Source of the DNA: Calothrix sp. PCC 7716
Lineage (GTDB): Bacteria; Cyanobacteriota; Cyanobacteriia; Cyanobacteriales; Nostocaceae
Length of the DNA stretch: 64,000 bases
Assembly (NCBI RefSeq): GCF_019977735.1
Contig: NZ_AP025018.1
Span: 2,914,001-2,978,000, forward strand
Reading direction: 5' to 3'
Each line of letters starts with the position of its first letter. Position 1 is the stretch's first letter. Positions 55,904 to 64,000 of this stretch are shown here, one piece after another. Below the pieces are notes generated by a model that saw nothing but the letters and a program-made list of their open reading frames with translations, was not told the origin of the DNA and did no database searches. A program made the position numbers and the translations under genes.

Positions 55904-58171
55904 TTATTTAACAATTCGTCCCATATAATTACCCCACAATTGTGCGGCTTGAGCGCTGCTACCAGATGTGGGTTTAATTTCGTCGTTGCCAAGCCAAATA
56001 CCTGTGGCAAGGCGCCGACCGGGAATAAAACCAATGAACCAAAGGTCTACGTTTTTATCGGTAGTACCAGTTTTGCCTGCTTCTCCAAAACCAATTGCGG
56101 CGCCTTTTCCTGTACCGTTTGTAATTACACCCCTAAGTAACTGCGTCATTGTAGAAGCTACGTTTTTTGAGAGAACACGCTTGTTAGCATCTGGGTCTTG
56201 GTCGTAGGAGTAGATAACGCGACAGGTTTTTAAATCATTACGGTCAGGACAATCACTACTGTCTAAAATGCGACTAATTGCGTGAGGACGATTTAGTAAA
56301 CCGTTGTTAGCAATGGCGCCGAATGCTCCTGTCATTTCTAATACATTTACAACGCTTTGCCCTAGTATTAAACCAGGCACCGGGTCAAGCGGTGAACGTA
56401 TTCCCAAACGTTTTGCTTCTTCGACAACTCTGTTTAGCCCAACATCCTGCGCTACTCTCAAGGCAATTGGATTTTCTGATAGAGCTAATCCTGTTGCTAG
56501 ACTCATACTACCACCAGCACCCGACCGACAAGGTTTATACAAAAACCCTTGCCAACGTAAAGCATCACAGGAATAAGACCTAGAAGGCGAAAATCCTTTC
56601 TCTAAAGCTGCTGTGAAAGCAAAAATTTTGAAAGTTGAGCCTGGTTGGCGTTTTGCTTGAAAAGCACGGTTGAATTGACTGCGACGGTAGTCTGTACCAC
56701 CTACCATTGCTAAAATTGCACCCGTACTCGTATCAATAGTTACAATTGCCCCTTGTGAGTAACCGACTTGGGCGCCCGAAGTACGTACTGAATTACGCAG
56801 TGCTGTTTCAGCTTGAGTTTGAATTATTGGGTCGAGTTGCGTCTCAACAATAAAATTGCCTTCTCGTGCTAACTCTGCCCCCAATATTGTTTCAAGTTCA
56901 GAATAAACATAATCGTAAAAATAAGGGGCAATAGTTTTTGCCTGCTGTTCGCAAACTTTAGGACTAATTTCTACTGGTGAACGTCGAGCGCGGTTATATT
57001 CATCTTGCTTGATTTTGCCCATATCGAGCATACGCCGCAAAACACGGTTACGATATTCGATTGTTCGGAATTTTCTCTCTCCGGCGCCGCAGTAATCGAA
57101 TCGATTTGGTGCTGGTAGAATTGCCACTAGCATTGACGCTTCAGCTAAAGTTAGTTCTTTTGCTGATTTGTCAAAATAAAATCTTGATGCATCCTCAAAA
57201 CCAGAAGTATTGGCGCCTAAGAAGACTCGGTTGAGATAAGTAAGCAAAATATCGTTTTTGCTGTAAAAAGTCTCTAATTTGAGCGATACAACAGCTTCAC
57301 GAAACTTACGACCAAGTGAATCTTGGGTTCCAACATAATCGCGGAACAAACTGCGCGCTACCTGCTGTGTTATCGTCGAAGCACCTTGTTGAACATCACC
57401 ACTACGAGCATTAATGGTTAACGCCCGTAACACCCCTAATGGGTCAACACCAGGATGCCAATAAAAACGGCTATCTTCCGAAGCGACGACGGCATTAGCT
57501 AGGTAAGGGCCAAAGTCTTCCATCTGTTTGAGGTCGATGTGCGCGATAGTTCTTGTTTCGCGCAGTGGAGTAATACCGTCGCGTGCTGTAATTACAATTG
57601 GTGAACGTGTGGCGCCAGGAAGCGGACGAACTGAAAATTTCAACCACTCAACACCAACAGTTAAAGCAACTAAACCAGCTACAGCACCAACCCCATAACC
57701 TGTCCACGTGGCAGCTTTAACATACCAAGGTGGTGGGTCAACATATTGCAAGCGCACCGAAGCGGCAAGTTCCGGTGGTCCAAGAGTCAAGATATCGCCG
57801 TGACGTAACTCTAAGGTGTTGACGCGACGTTTACCTCGATAAATACCATTTGTAGAATTTTCATCTTTAATTACAAATACTGGGCGCCGCTGACTAGAGT
57901 CGCGTGACAGCGACAAATGTATTTGGCTAACCACTGGGTTGCGGACAACAATATCGGAGGATTTTGAACTGCGACCAAGCATATATCGGTCGCCTAGCAA
58001 CGGATATACTTCTGCTTGAGATGCCCCCGCATCTTGTACCCAGAGTTCCGGAACTCTGGCATTTGGCTTGAGTGCTAATTTGGAAAAATCGACTCGAGCT
58101 TGAATTGTCTGCACTGCTTGCGTCAACTGACCAAGCAAAGTTTGCGGTTTTTGAGGTTGGGGGGAACTCAT
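55904..58171 (-). CDS. class A penicillin-binding protein with N-terminal FHA domain
   Basis: A 755-residue bifunctional peptidoglycan synthase. Residues about 45-125 form an FHA domain (GDRYMLGRSSKSSDIVVRNP, then ENSTNGIYRGKRR), which binds phosphothreonine. A membrane helix near 155-170 precedes the GT51 glycosyltransferase (VVASEDSRFYWHPGVDPLG, QGASTITQQVARSLF) and the transpeptidase with RQPGSTFKIFAF (active Ser), SEN in LALSENPIALR, and AGKTGTTDKN. All catalytic residues are present. The cytoplasmic FHA domain implies control by Ser/Thr kinases. Length is typical apart from the added FHA. Confidence 0.94.
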   Translation of the reverse strand: MSSPQPQKPQTLLGQLTQAVQTIQARVDFSKLALKPNARVPELWVQDAGASQAEVYPLLGDRYMLGRSSKSSDIVVRNPVVSQIHLSLSRDSSQRRPVFVIKDENSTNGIYRGKRRVNTLELRHGDILTLGPPELAASVRLQYVDPPPWYVKAATWTGYGVGAVAGLVALTVGVEWLKFSVRPLPGATRSPIVITARDGITPLRETRTIAHIDLKQMEDFGPYLANAVVASEDSRFYWHPGVDPLGVLRALTINARSGDVQQGASTITQQVARSLFRDYVGTQDSLGRKFREAVVSLKLETFYSKNDILLTYLNRVFLGANTSGFEDASRFYFDKSAKELTLAEASMLVAILPAPNRFDYCGAGERKFRTIEYRNRVLRRMLDMGKIKQDEYNRARRSPVEISPKVCEQQAKTIAPYFYDYVYSELETILGAELAREGNFIVETQLDPIIQTQAETALRNSVRTSGAQVGYSQGAIVTIDTSTGAILAMVGGTDYRRSQFNRAFQAKRQPGSTFKIFAFTAALEKGFSPSRSYSCDALRWQGFLYKPCRSGAGGSMSLATGLALSENPIALRVAQDVGLNRVVEEAKRLGIRSPLDPVPGLILGQSVVNVLEMTGAFGAIANNGLLNRPHAISRILDSSDCPDRNDLKTCRVIYSYDQDPDANKRVLSKNVASTMTQLLRGVITNGTGKGAAIGFGEAGKTGTTDKNVDLWFIGFIPGRRLATGIWLGNDEIKPTSGSSAQAAQLWGNYMGRIVK

Positions 58172-58682
58172 CTACTATTCACACCACGGTTTTTACTTAA
58201 AATTTAGCTTAAAATTTAGACTTACTTACATGCGATGCTAGCTATTCCACCATTGTAATCACAAGCCTAACAAGACGCTGGTTGTACTGAATTGTTTCCA
58301 ACTCAATAGATACTAAATAAATATACATTAATTAAATTTATTAATTAGAATTACTTTGTCAATAATGTTACATACTTATTAAAACTAAATATACACTCAT
58401 TAACTCTTTGATTGACTTGAGCCAATACTCTATACTATTGTCTATATCTAAGTTACACTGTCTTCAGGAAATATATATATTCTGATATATTGGTGCTAGT
58501 GTAATCTAGTAAGCAATATATAGCTGACATAAATTTTACATGATTTGATTGCCTCAACACCCAAAAAATTAGTTGTGGTACATATTTTTATTGAAGATAC
58601 ATCCCTATAAGGGAAGATTTTCTAAAACCCGTTGTTTGATTTAATGGGCGGAGTATGTGTCGAGGTGTTGAGGTTAAGTAAT
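58172..58682. other. AT-rich intergenic region
   Basis: About 510 bases between divergent genes, very AT-rich (TATATATATT runs near 58470). Near 58605 a CATCCCTATAAGGGA dyad lies just upstream of the next gene. No gene or repeat family recognised. Confidence 0.5.
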
Positions 58683-59696
58683 ATGAAGGAAAAATTCCTG
58701 ACCTTAGTAGGTACAGCCTTCGGATTGGCGCTATCTTGCAACGTAGCTTCCGCTCAATCAACAAAATTTCCAGAGTTGATTCAAGCACAAAGAGAAAACG
58801 AGTCCAAGGTTGCTCAAGCAGCACCTCCGAAAGAACTAGCTCCTGACGTAATGGAAATTTTATGTAAAAATTATCCATTAAATTCACGATGTGAAGGTCG
58901 TGCAAATGCGAATCCAGCAGGTGAAAGTGGCAGTTCATCAGAACAAAACACTCCTGGTGTAACTGGCAGTCCAACAGGAGGCAGTACTCCAGTTGATCCA
59001 TCTACAACAACAACTCCAGATTCATCCACTCCTGGTACAGGTACTAGCGCACCTAGTGATACCAACCCAACAGGCGCCCCAAGTCCTGAAGGTACCGTTA
59101 ACCCCGTAGAACCAGGTACTACTAATCCTGGTAGCATTAATACTCCTGGTAGCACCCCTACACCTGGTACAGGTAGCAGCGCACCTAGTGATACTAACCC
59201 AACAGGCGCCCCAAGTCCTGAAGGTACCGTTAACCCCGTAGAACCAGGTACAAATAATCCTGGTGGCAGTAATCAACAAACCGTTCCAGTTACACCATTA
59301 CCTGGTAGTAGCAACGAAACCCCAGGTGCAACTCCTTCTGTACCTGGTAGCAGTAATGAAACTCCTGGTGCAACTCCTTCTGTACCTGGTAGCAGCATTG
59401 AAACCCCAGGTACAACTCCTGGTGCAACTCCGGATGCTGGTGGCAGCAATAGACAAACTGCACCCCTAACTCCATTACCAGGCACCCCTGGCAGTTCAGG
59501 TAATGAGATTAACCCAAGTGGTAGTTCTAGTGAACAATTAAGAACACCTGCTTCTGATACACCAAGCAGTACAAGTGAGCCATTAAAGGCGCCAACATCT
59601 GGAACACCAGATAATATGACTTTACCTGGTAACACTCCACCCGCACTTAATCCTGGTTCAGGTTCTGAAGTAGCACCTGGTGGTTTTAAAAACTAG
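58683..59696 (+). CDS. secreted Pro/Ser/Thr/Gly-rich repeat protein
   Basis: About 337 residues from ATG 58683. The signal peptide is FLTLVGTAFGLALSCNVASAQ. A short conserved part follows (LAPDVMEILCKNYPLNSRC, two Cys that may bridge), then low-complexity sequence to the end. Two direct repeats, SAPSDTNPTGAPSPEGTVNP, lie 40 residues apart, and VPGSSNETPGATP occurs in tandem. The N-terminal MEILCKNYPLNS part is recurrent in secreted cyanobacterial proteins. Probably an extracellular or envelope protein with a disordered, perhaps glycosylated tail; function unknown. A terminator follows. Confidence 0.75.
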   Translation: MKEKFLTLVGTAFGLALSCNVASAQSTKFPELIQAQRENESKVAQAAPPKELAPDVMEILCKNYPLNSRCEGRANANPAGESGSSSEQNTPGVTGSPTGGSTPVDPSTTTTPDSSTPGTGTSAPSDTNPTGAPSPEGTVNPVEPGTTNPGSINTPGSTPTPGTGSSAPSDTNPTGAPSPEGTVNPVEPGTNNPGGSNQQTVPVTPLPGSSNETPGATPSVPGSSNETPGATPSVPGSSIETPGTTPGATPDAGGSNRQTAPLTPLPGTPGSSGNEINPSGSSSEQLRTPASDTPSSTSEPLKAPTSGTPDNMTLPGNTPPALNPGSGSEVAPGGFKN

Positions 59697-59738
59697 AAAC
59701 TGCTTTCAATCGCTTTGATTCAAACTCAAAAATTCCAA

Positions 59739-59777
59739 AATCCCGGTTTCGTAAAAGTTACCGGGATTATTGTTTTT
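59739..59777. terminator. convergent terminator
   Basis: AATCCCGGT at 59739-59747 pairs with ACCGGGATT at 59760-59768, followed by ATTGTTTTTATT. It ends the repeat-protein gene, and the lspA stop is right behind it on the other strand. Confidence 0.85.
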
Positions 59778-60249
59778 ATTGCCGATGGTCAGAACTAGGA
59801 CTTTTTTGGAAACTACCCAAAATTAAACAAGCAATACCGACATTAATAAATACGTCAGCAAGATTGAATACAGGAAAGTTAATCAGGCGAAAATCTAAAA
59901 AATCGACGACGTAACCGAGTACAAATCTATCGATTCCATTACCCATTGCTCCACCAAGGATAAATCCATACCCAAGTCTGTCCCAAAAACTTAATTCGGG
60001 TCCGAACAACGCCAAAGCCATCAAAGCTAAACTAACAATTAACGATAACCACCGTAATGATTCTACTTGCCCATCTAATATGCTAAATGCGGCGCCGTAG
60101 TTACGAACATAGGTAAAATGAAACACTCCAGCGATTAAAGGTTGTGTTTGTCGCAGTTGAAAACTTTGTAATATCCAGTATTTTGTCAACTGGTCTAAGA
60201 AAAAGGCAGTTAGAGCAGCTATCCAGAAATTGCGATTTTTTAGGTGCAT
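59776..60249 (-). CDS. lspA: lipoprotein signal peptidase
   Basis: A 157-residue, four-helix aspartic protease of the inner membrane that cuts prolipoproteins before the lipidated Cys. The conserved blocks are present: DQLTKYWI, RNYGAAFSIL, GAMGNGIDRF (catalytic Asp) and FPVFNLADVFINVG (second catalytic Asp). It lies 35 bases downstream of bioY on the same strand, so the two are probably one transcript. Confidence 0.95.
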   Translation of the reverse strand: MHLKNRNFWIAALTAFFLDQLTKYWILQSFQLRQTQPLIAGVFHFTYVRNYGAAFSILDGQVESLRWLSLIVSLALMALALFGPELSFWDRLGYGFILGGAMGNGIDRFVLGYVVDFLDFRLINFPVFNLADVFINVGIACLILGSFQKSPSSDHRQ

Positions 60250-60284
60250 TACTTGGTTGGGACTTGTTCAAGGACTATAAAACA

Positions 60285-60872
60285 TTAATAGAACATTAAA
60301 TGGCGTAGTATAAACGCGATAACAGTCACAGCACAAACTACAATAAGCTGTCCGGGTAGCGCGTACCAAGAATATTTTAAGATTGCTTGCACCAATGTTT
60401 GTGCTTCTGTGCCTTTCCATTGGAATATATAACCAAGCGCAAGATAGATAATGCCGCAAACGTGGACAGTGAACAAACCACATAAACAGCTAAACGCAAG
60501 ACTCTCAAGTCGTGGTCTAGCTTTAAATGCTATTAAACCGCAAATCCAAGCTCCTGGTATAAACCCAAGCAAGTAACCAAACTGCAATAACTTGATATAA
60601 CCAATACCACCACCTTCAGAAAATACTGGCAGTAAGGTTAAACCCATCACTAAGTAAGCAATTTGTGCTAAGGCGCCGGCATTTTTACCACCTAAACATC
60701 CAACCAGTAGTACTCCACCAATTTGATAGGTAACTCCTAGAGAAAAAGTTTGGATTCCGTGCTGACCCCAGTTCCAAGGTAGCGTGGTGACATACGCTTC
60801 GAGGAAGGTGCCCCCCATCGTCAGCAGTAAGCCAATCATTGACCATAATAATTGATTGGACGCAGCTAGCAT
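60285..60872 (-). CDS. bioY: biotin transporter substrate-binding component BioY
   Basis: About 195 residues, six membrane helices; the S component of an ECF-type biotin importer. Conserved blocks: NWGQHGIQTFSLGVTYQIGGVLL, GGIGYIKLLQFGYLLGFIPGAW and FSCLCGLFTVHVCGIIYL. The open frame begins 25 codons earlier, but MLAASNQLLWSMIG at 60872 gives the usual length. No bioM/bioN ATPase or transmembrane gene is nearby, which is common where S components share an energising module. Confidence 0.9.
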   Translation of the reverse strand: MLAASNQLLWSMIGLLLTMGGTFLEAYVTTLPWNWGQHGIQTFSLGVTYQIGGVLLVGCLGGKNAGALAQIAYLVMGLTLLPVFSEGGGIGYIKLLQFGYLLGFIPGAWICGLIAFKARPRLESLAFSCLCGLFTVHVCGIIYLALGYIFQWKGTEAQTLVQAILKYSWYALPGQLIVVCAVTVIAFILRHLMFY

Positions 60873-61185
60873 TCTATTTAAGAGAATTTCACGAGACACT
60901 CTATGGAATATCAATATATATAAGCAAAAATTTGTATAAGATACCATTAAATGGCTAAGAGTTGGAATTATAACCGAGTAAATACTATATCTAAGGTTAT
61001 ATATATCACTGATGTAATTAAATATACTGAACGGTACGTCATATGCCGCTAGTCAGGTGACAGTATTAGTGCAAAGAGTCTAAAGCCAGTCTATAGTTAA
61101 TGTTTGGCGTGTATTTAAACCATGATACTGAGTATGCTTTATTGTTCCATAGTTAACATAATATTTTCAAATGGTTCTTGTCTCT
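60873..61185. other. spacer between bioY and pstS
   Basis: AT-rich, divergent promoter region for bioY and pstS. No gene or repeat seen. Confidence 0.5.
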
Positions 61186-61204
61186 TTTAACCTTATCTTA
61201 AGAT
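61186..61204 (+). promoter_or_regulatory. Pho box upstream of pstS
   Basis: TTTAACCT-TAT-CTTAAGAT: two 8-base direct repeats spaced by three bases, as in the cyanobacterial SphR (PhoB) target PyTTAAPyPy(T/A). The first matches fully, the second in the TTAA core. It lies 49 bases before the pstS ATG. Confidence 0.7.
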
Positions 61205-61252
61205 ACGCACGATATTGTTAGCACTGTAACCCCTTTTTATAATTTACCTTCC

Positions 61253-62452
61253 ATGCTTTCCTCTAACCCTGTCAAAAATCACAAACGCATCATGGGTATT
61301 ATTCCCGCGTTAGCTCTATCAATGAGCTTGGCTGCTTGCGGTGGTGGAGACCAAGCCACAAATACATCAACTCCTGGTGCCGAAGCTTCACCTGGTGCAG
61401 CACAAGAAGCAACTGCTTCAGCCCCTGGTAAGCTTGACCTAGGTGGTAATGTACAGCTAACAGGTGCAGGCGCCTCATTTCCTGCTCCATTGTATCTAAC
61501 ATGGTTCCAAACTTTAAATCAAAAATATCCTAACTTGCAAATCAACTATCAATCAGTTGGTAGCGGCGCCGGTGTTGAGCAGTTTACTAAAGGTACTGTA
61601 GATTTTGGTGCTAGCGACGTAGCGATGAAAGATGACGAAATTGCCAAGGTACCTGCTGATAAAGGAGTTATTTTGCTGCCAGTAACTGCTGGTAGTATTG
61701 TACTAGCTTACAATCTGGCTGATGTTCCTGAACTCCAGTTACCTAGAGCTGTTTACGCTGATATTTTGCTAGGTAAAATCAAGACTTGGAATGACCCTGC
61801 AATTGCGAAAGCTAACCCAAATGCAAAGCTACCTAATACACCGATAACAGTTGTATATCGTTCTGATGGTAGCGGTACTACAGGTGTATTTACAAAGCAT
61901 ATGAACGCAATTAGCCCAGAGTGGAAAACCAAAGTAGGTGAGGGTAAATCTGTAAAATGGCCCGTAGGTATTGGTGCTAAAGGAAACGAAGGTGTAACCG
62001 CGCAAATTGGTCAAACAGCAGGTTCAATTGGTTATATTGAATACGGTTATGCCAAGCAAAACAACCTTAAGTTTGCTGCTTTGGAAAATAAAGGCGGAAA
62101 ATTTATAAAACCTGATGAGCAATCAGGCGCCAAAACTTTAGAATCAGTAACATTACCTGAGAACTTGCGCGCGTTTATTGCCGACCCAGAAGGTGCTGAT
62201 TCTTATCCAATTGTTAGCTACTCCTGGTTATTGGTTTACAAAAAATATCCTGATGCAGCTAAAGCTAAAGCAGTTGAAGCAATGGTTGAGTATGCTTTAA
62301 CTGAAGGTCAAAAGGCCGCTACAGAGTTAGGTTACATTCCTTTACCTGCCAATGTAGTGCAAAAAGTAGCAGCCGCAGCAGACCCAATTAGTGCTGAATA
62401 TAAGATTAGCGTCGGTGGTGGTGCTGGTGGCGCCAGTGCAACTAAACCATAA
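61253..62452 (+). CDS. pstS: phosphate ABC transporter substrate-binding protein PstS
   Basis: A 399-residue periplasmic phosphate-binding lipoprotein. The N-terminus has the lipobox LSMSLAACGGGD, then a Ser/Ala/Pro linker. The mature domain shows QLTGAGASFPAPLYLTWF, YQSVGSGAGVEQFTKG, FGASDVAM and VYRSDGSGTTGVFT, the phosphate-binding loops of the family. It is the first gene of a pstSCA run and has a Pho box, so it should be induced by phosphate shortage. A 93-base gap separates it from pstC. Confidence 0.96.
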   Translation: MLSSNPVKNHKRIMGIIPALALSMSLAACGGGDQATNTSTPGAEASPGAAQEATASAPGKLDLGGNVQLTGAGASFPAPLYLTWFQTLNQKYPNLQINYQSVGSGAGVEQFTKGTVDFGASDVAMKDDEIAKVPADKGVILLPVTAGSIVLAYNLADVPELQLPRAVYADILLGKIKTWNDPAIAKANPNAKLPNTPITVVYRSDGSGTTGVFTKHMNAISPEWKTKVGEGKSVKWPVGIGAKGNEGVTAQIGQTAGSIGYIEYGYAKQNNLKFAALENKGGKFIKPDEQSGAKTLESVTLPENLRAFIADPEGADSYPIVSYSWLLVYKKYPDAAKAKAVEAMVEYALTEGQKAATELGYIPLPANVVQKVAAAADPISAEYKISVGGGAGGASATKP

Positions 62453-62545
62453 ACGTATTGTTTAGACGTATTGTACAGACGTAACATGTTACGTCTCTAC
62501 GTGTTCGCTCCCACATTTATTTAGTATTGATGGGTAAATTGATTC

Positions 62546-63496
62546 ATGAGTAGTTTAGCTCAAGGTAGTCAGGCTTCGGCAAAATCGCGCTCAGAGGTTG
62601 ACAAAAACCTAGACCGTGGTTTTATTTGGATAACAAAACTTTTTGCGATTGCAATTGCTGTCATTTTAGTATGGATATCAATTCAGGTTGCGCTACAAGC
62701 AATGCCTGCTATTCAACAGTTTGGTGTAGGGTTTTTGTTTGAAACCGACTGGAACCCAGTAGTTAATGAGTACGGTGTACTTCCACAGGTATACGGAACT
62801 CTTTTTAGCTCTTTGATTGGACTGTTAATATCTGTACCGCTTGGAGTTGGTGCTGCAATTCTTCTCTCCGAAGACTTTTTACCAGGAAAAGTCAAAATAG
62901 TACTGGTGTTCATGGTAGAACTGCTAGCGGCAATTCCTAGCGTAGTTTACGGAGTTTGGGGACTTTTTGTTTTGGTTCCTTTATTAACAAATGTTGGGAA
63001 AGGTTTGAATGCGACCCTAGGATTCATACCATTCTTTAGTACTACTCCAACAGGTCCAAACATGTTGGTTGCAGGAATTATCCTAGCAATCATGACTTTA
63101 CCGATTATTACAGCAATTTCGCGCGATGCTCTCAACTCAGTTCCTCCTAGCTTGCGGCAAGCGTCTTTAGGATTAGGCGCCACACGTTGGGAAACTATAT
63201 TACAAGTTCTTGTGCCTGCTGCTTTTTCCGGAATAGTTAGTGCGGTGATGCTGGCACTTGGTCGAGCGATGGGTGAGACAATGGCGGTGACAATGTTGAT
63301 TGGTAACTCGAATAATATCAGCCCTTCGTTATTCTCACCAGCAAACACAATTTCTTCTCTACTTGCGAACCAATTTGCGGAAGCTAGCGGTTTGCAGGTT
63401 GGTGCTTTGATGTACGCAGCGTTGGTGTTGTTTTTCTTAACGTTCATAGTTAACGTCTTGGCGGAATTAATTGTGATGCGAGTCAAGCGAATATAG
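62546..63496 (+). CDS. pstC: phosphate ABC transporter permease PstC
   Basis: A 316-residue permease with six membrane segments. Diagnostic parts: FLFETDWNPVVNEYGVLPQ in the first periplasmic loop, MVELLAAIPSVVYGVWG, the coupling loop LRQASLGLGATRWETILQVLVPAA, and ALGRAMGETMAVTMLIGNS. Forms the channel with PstA, whose gene starts 25 bases on. Confidence 0.96.
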   Translation: MSSLAQGSQASAKSRSEVDKNLDRGFIWITKLFAIAIAVILVWISIQVALQAMPAIQQFGVGFLFETDWNPVVNEYGVLPQVYGTLFSSLIGLLISVPLGVGAAILLSEDFLPGKVKIVLVFMVELLAAIPSVVYGVWGLFVLVPLLTNVGKGLNATLGFIPFFSTTPTGPNMLVAGIILAIMTLPIITAISRDALNSVPPSLRQASLGLGATRWETILQVLVPAAFSGIVSAVMLALGRAMGETMAVTMLIGNSNNISPSLFSPANTISSLLANQFAEASGLQVGALMYAALVLFFLTFIVNVLAELIVMRVKRI

Positions 63497-63521
63497 TTAA
63501 TTAGATAGTGTTGAGTAAAAT

Positions 63522-64000
63522 ATGCCTTCTAATTTGTCAGATAGTTCAGGTAATTCGAGCGGATACACAATGGGTAGCTTAGTCCGCTCTCCTTCTGCTC
63601 CTAGGACGATGTTTAATTCCATCATGACTGGTGTTGCATTTTTTTGCGGCGCAGTTGCGATTTTTACCTTGGCAGCAGTACTTTCTTACATTTTGTACCG
63701 AGGGTTCGGTAGTATTAGCCCTAGAGTATTTACTGAATTACCACCGTTGCCATTTGGACCATCGCAGGGAGGTTTCGGTAACGCCATTCTTGGCACTTTC
63801 ATCATGGTATTGATTGGTGCTTTCATTAGTATCCCAGTGGGAGTTCTAGCTGCAATTTATTTAACCGAGTTTAGTTCTGGTAATTTAGCTCGATGGATAC
63901 GATTTGCTACAAACATTTTGAGCGGAGTACCTTCAATCATTGCAGGTGTATTTGCTTACGGTGTCGTAGTTCTGACCTTAAATAGATTGGGGTGGGGTTC
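63522..64000 (+). CDS. pstA: phosphate ABC transporter permease PstA (cut by window end)
   Basis: About 159 codons visible from ATG 63522 (MPSNLSDSSGNSSGYTMG). A polar N-terminus of about 35 residues precedes the first helix (GVAFFCGAVAIFTLAAVLSYIL). Then come LPPLPFGPSQGGFGNAILGT, IPVGVLAAIYLTEFSSG and FATNILSGVPSIIAGVFAYG, all typical of PstA. The frame is open to the last base. pstB should follow outside the window. Confidence 0.95.
   Translation, partial: MPSNLSDSSGNSSGYTMGSLVRSPSAPRTMFNSIMTGVAFFCGAVAIFTLAAVLSYILYRGFGSISPRVFTELPPLPFGPSQGGFGNAILGTFIMVLIGAFISIPVGVLAAIYLTEFSSGNLARWIRFATNILSGVPSIIAGVFAYGVVVLTLNRLGWG

Noticed and set aside
1-64000. tRNA or rRNA genes
   Set aside because: Scanned for cloverleaf-like and rRNA sequence by eye; none recognised, though a tRNA could be missed without a covariance search.

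Overview
The window is from a filamentous, probably heterocyst-forming cyanobacterium (order Nostocales). The evidence is an apcD phycobilisome gene, the cyanobacterial families DUF3038 and DUF4335, heptanucleotide tandem repeats (ACTCAGC and GGAGTTA types), low GC content, and many short intergenic dyads. One genome-wide habit stands out: the hexamer GGCGCC occurs about two to three times per kb, while the usual cyanobacterial HIP1 octamer GCGATCGC was not seen.

Layout: 0.1-6.7 kb carries an antiporter-like protein, purH, three copies of a Yfr2-type small RNA, an OFA-family transporter and an MscS channel. 7.0-10.7 kb is an M48 metallopeptidase/TPR gene broken by a transposase gene. 10.8-28.6 kb looks like an exopolysaccharide locus: four DUF3131 domains in three periplasmic proteins, a GH26-like protein, a processive GT2 (cellulose-synthase-like) enzyme without PilZ, and an outer-membrane beta-barrel candidate. 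A partner-switching module (STAS protein, REC-PP2C phosphatase, RsbW-like kinase) and a 1399-residue hybrid histidine kinase sit between the synthase and the barrel. 28.6-38.0 kb is accessory and partly decayed: a restriction-like nuclease protein and a fragment of a paralogue, a bacterial CrtI-type phytoene desaturase, a PIN toxin-antitoxin pair, two tandem P450 remnants, an M28 peptidase, a TPM protein and several truncated genes.

38.2-64 kb is mostly housekeeping: asnS, rlmD, apcD, purL, purF, an RRM protein gene, a DppB-like permease, apt, DUF3038/DUF4335, an FHA-fused class A penicillin-binding protein, lspA, bioY and the start of pstSCA behind a Pho box. Two items here deserve most attention. 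First, purL is interrupted by a 482-residue LAGLIDADG intein at the [11 protein letters not shown] site. Second, between apcD and purL are three tandem copies of a roughly 77-nt minus-strand RNA, each with its own terminator and each preceded, at the same distance, by a perfect TGTGA-N6-TCACA box. This reads as a cAMP-receptor-protein-controlled multicopy small-RNA array.

Purine synthesis is well represented (purH, purL, purF, apt), but the genes are scattered rather than in one operon. All functional statements rest on motif recognition by eye; no searches were run.
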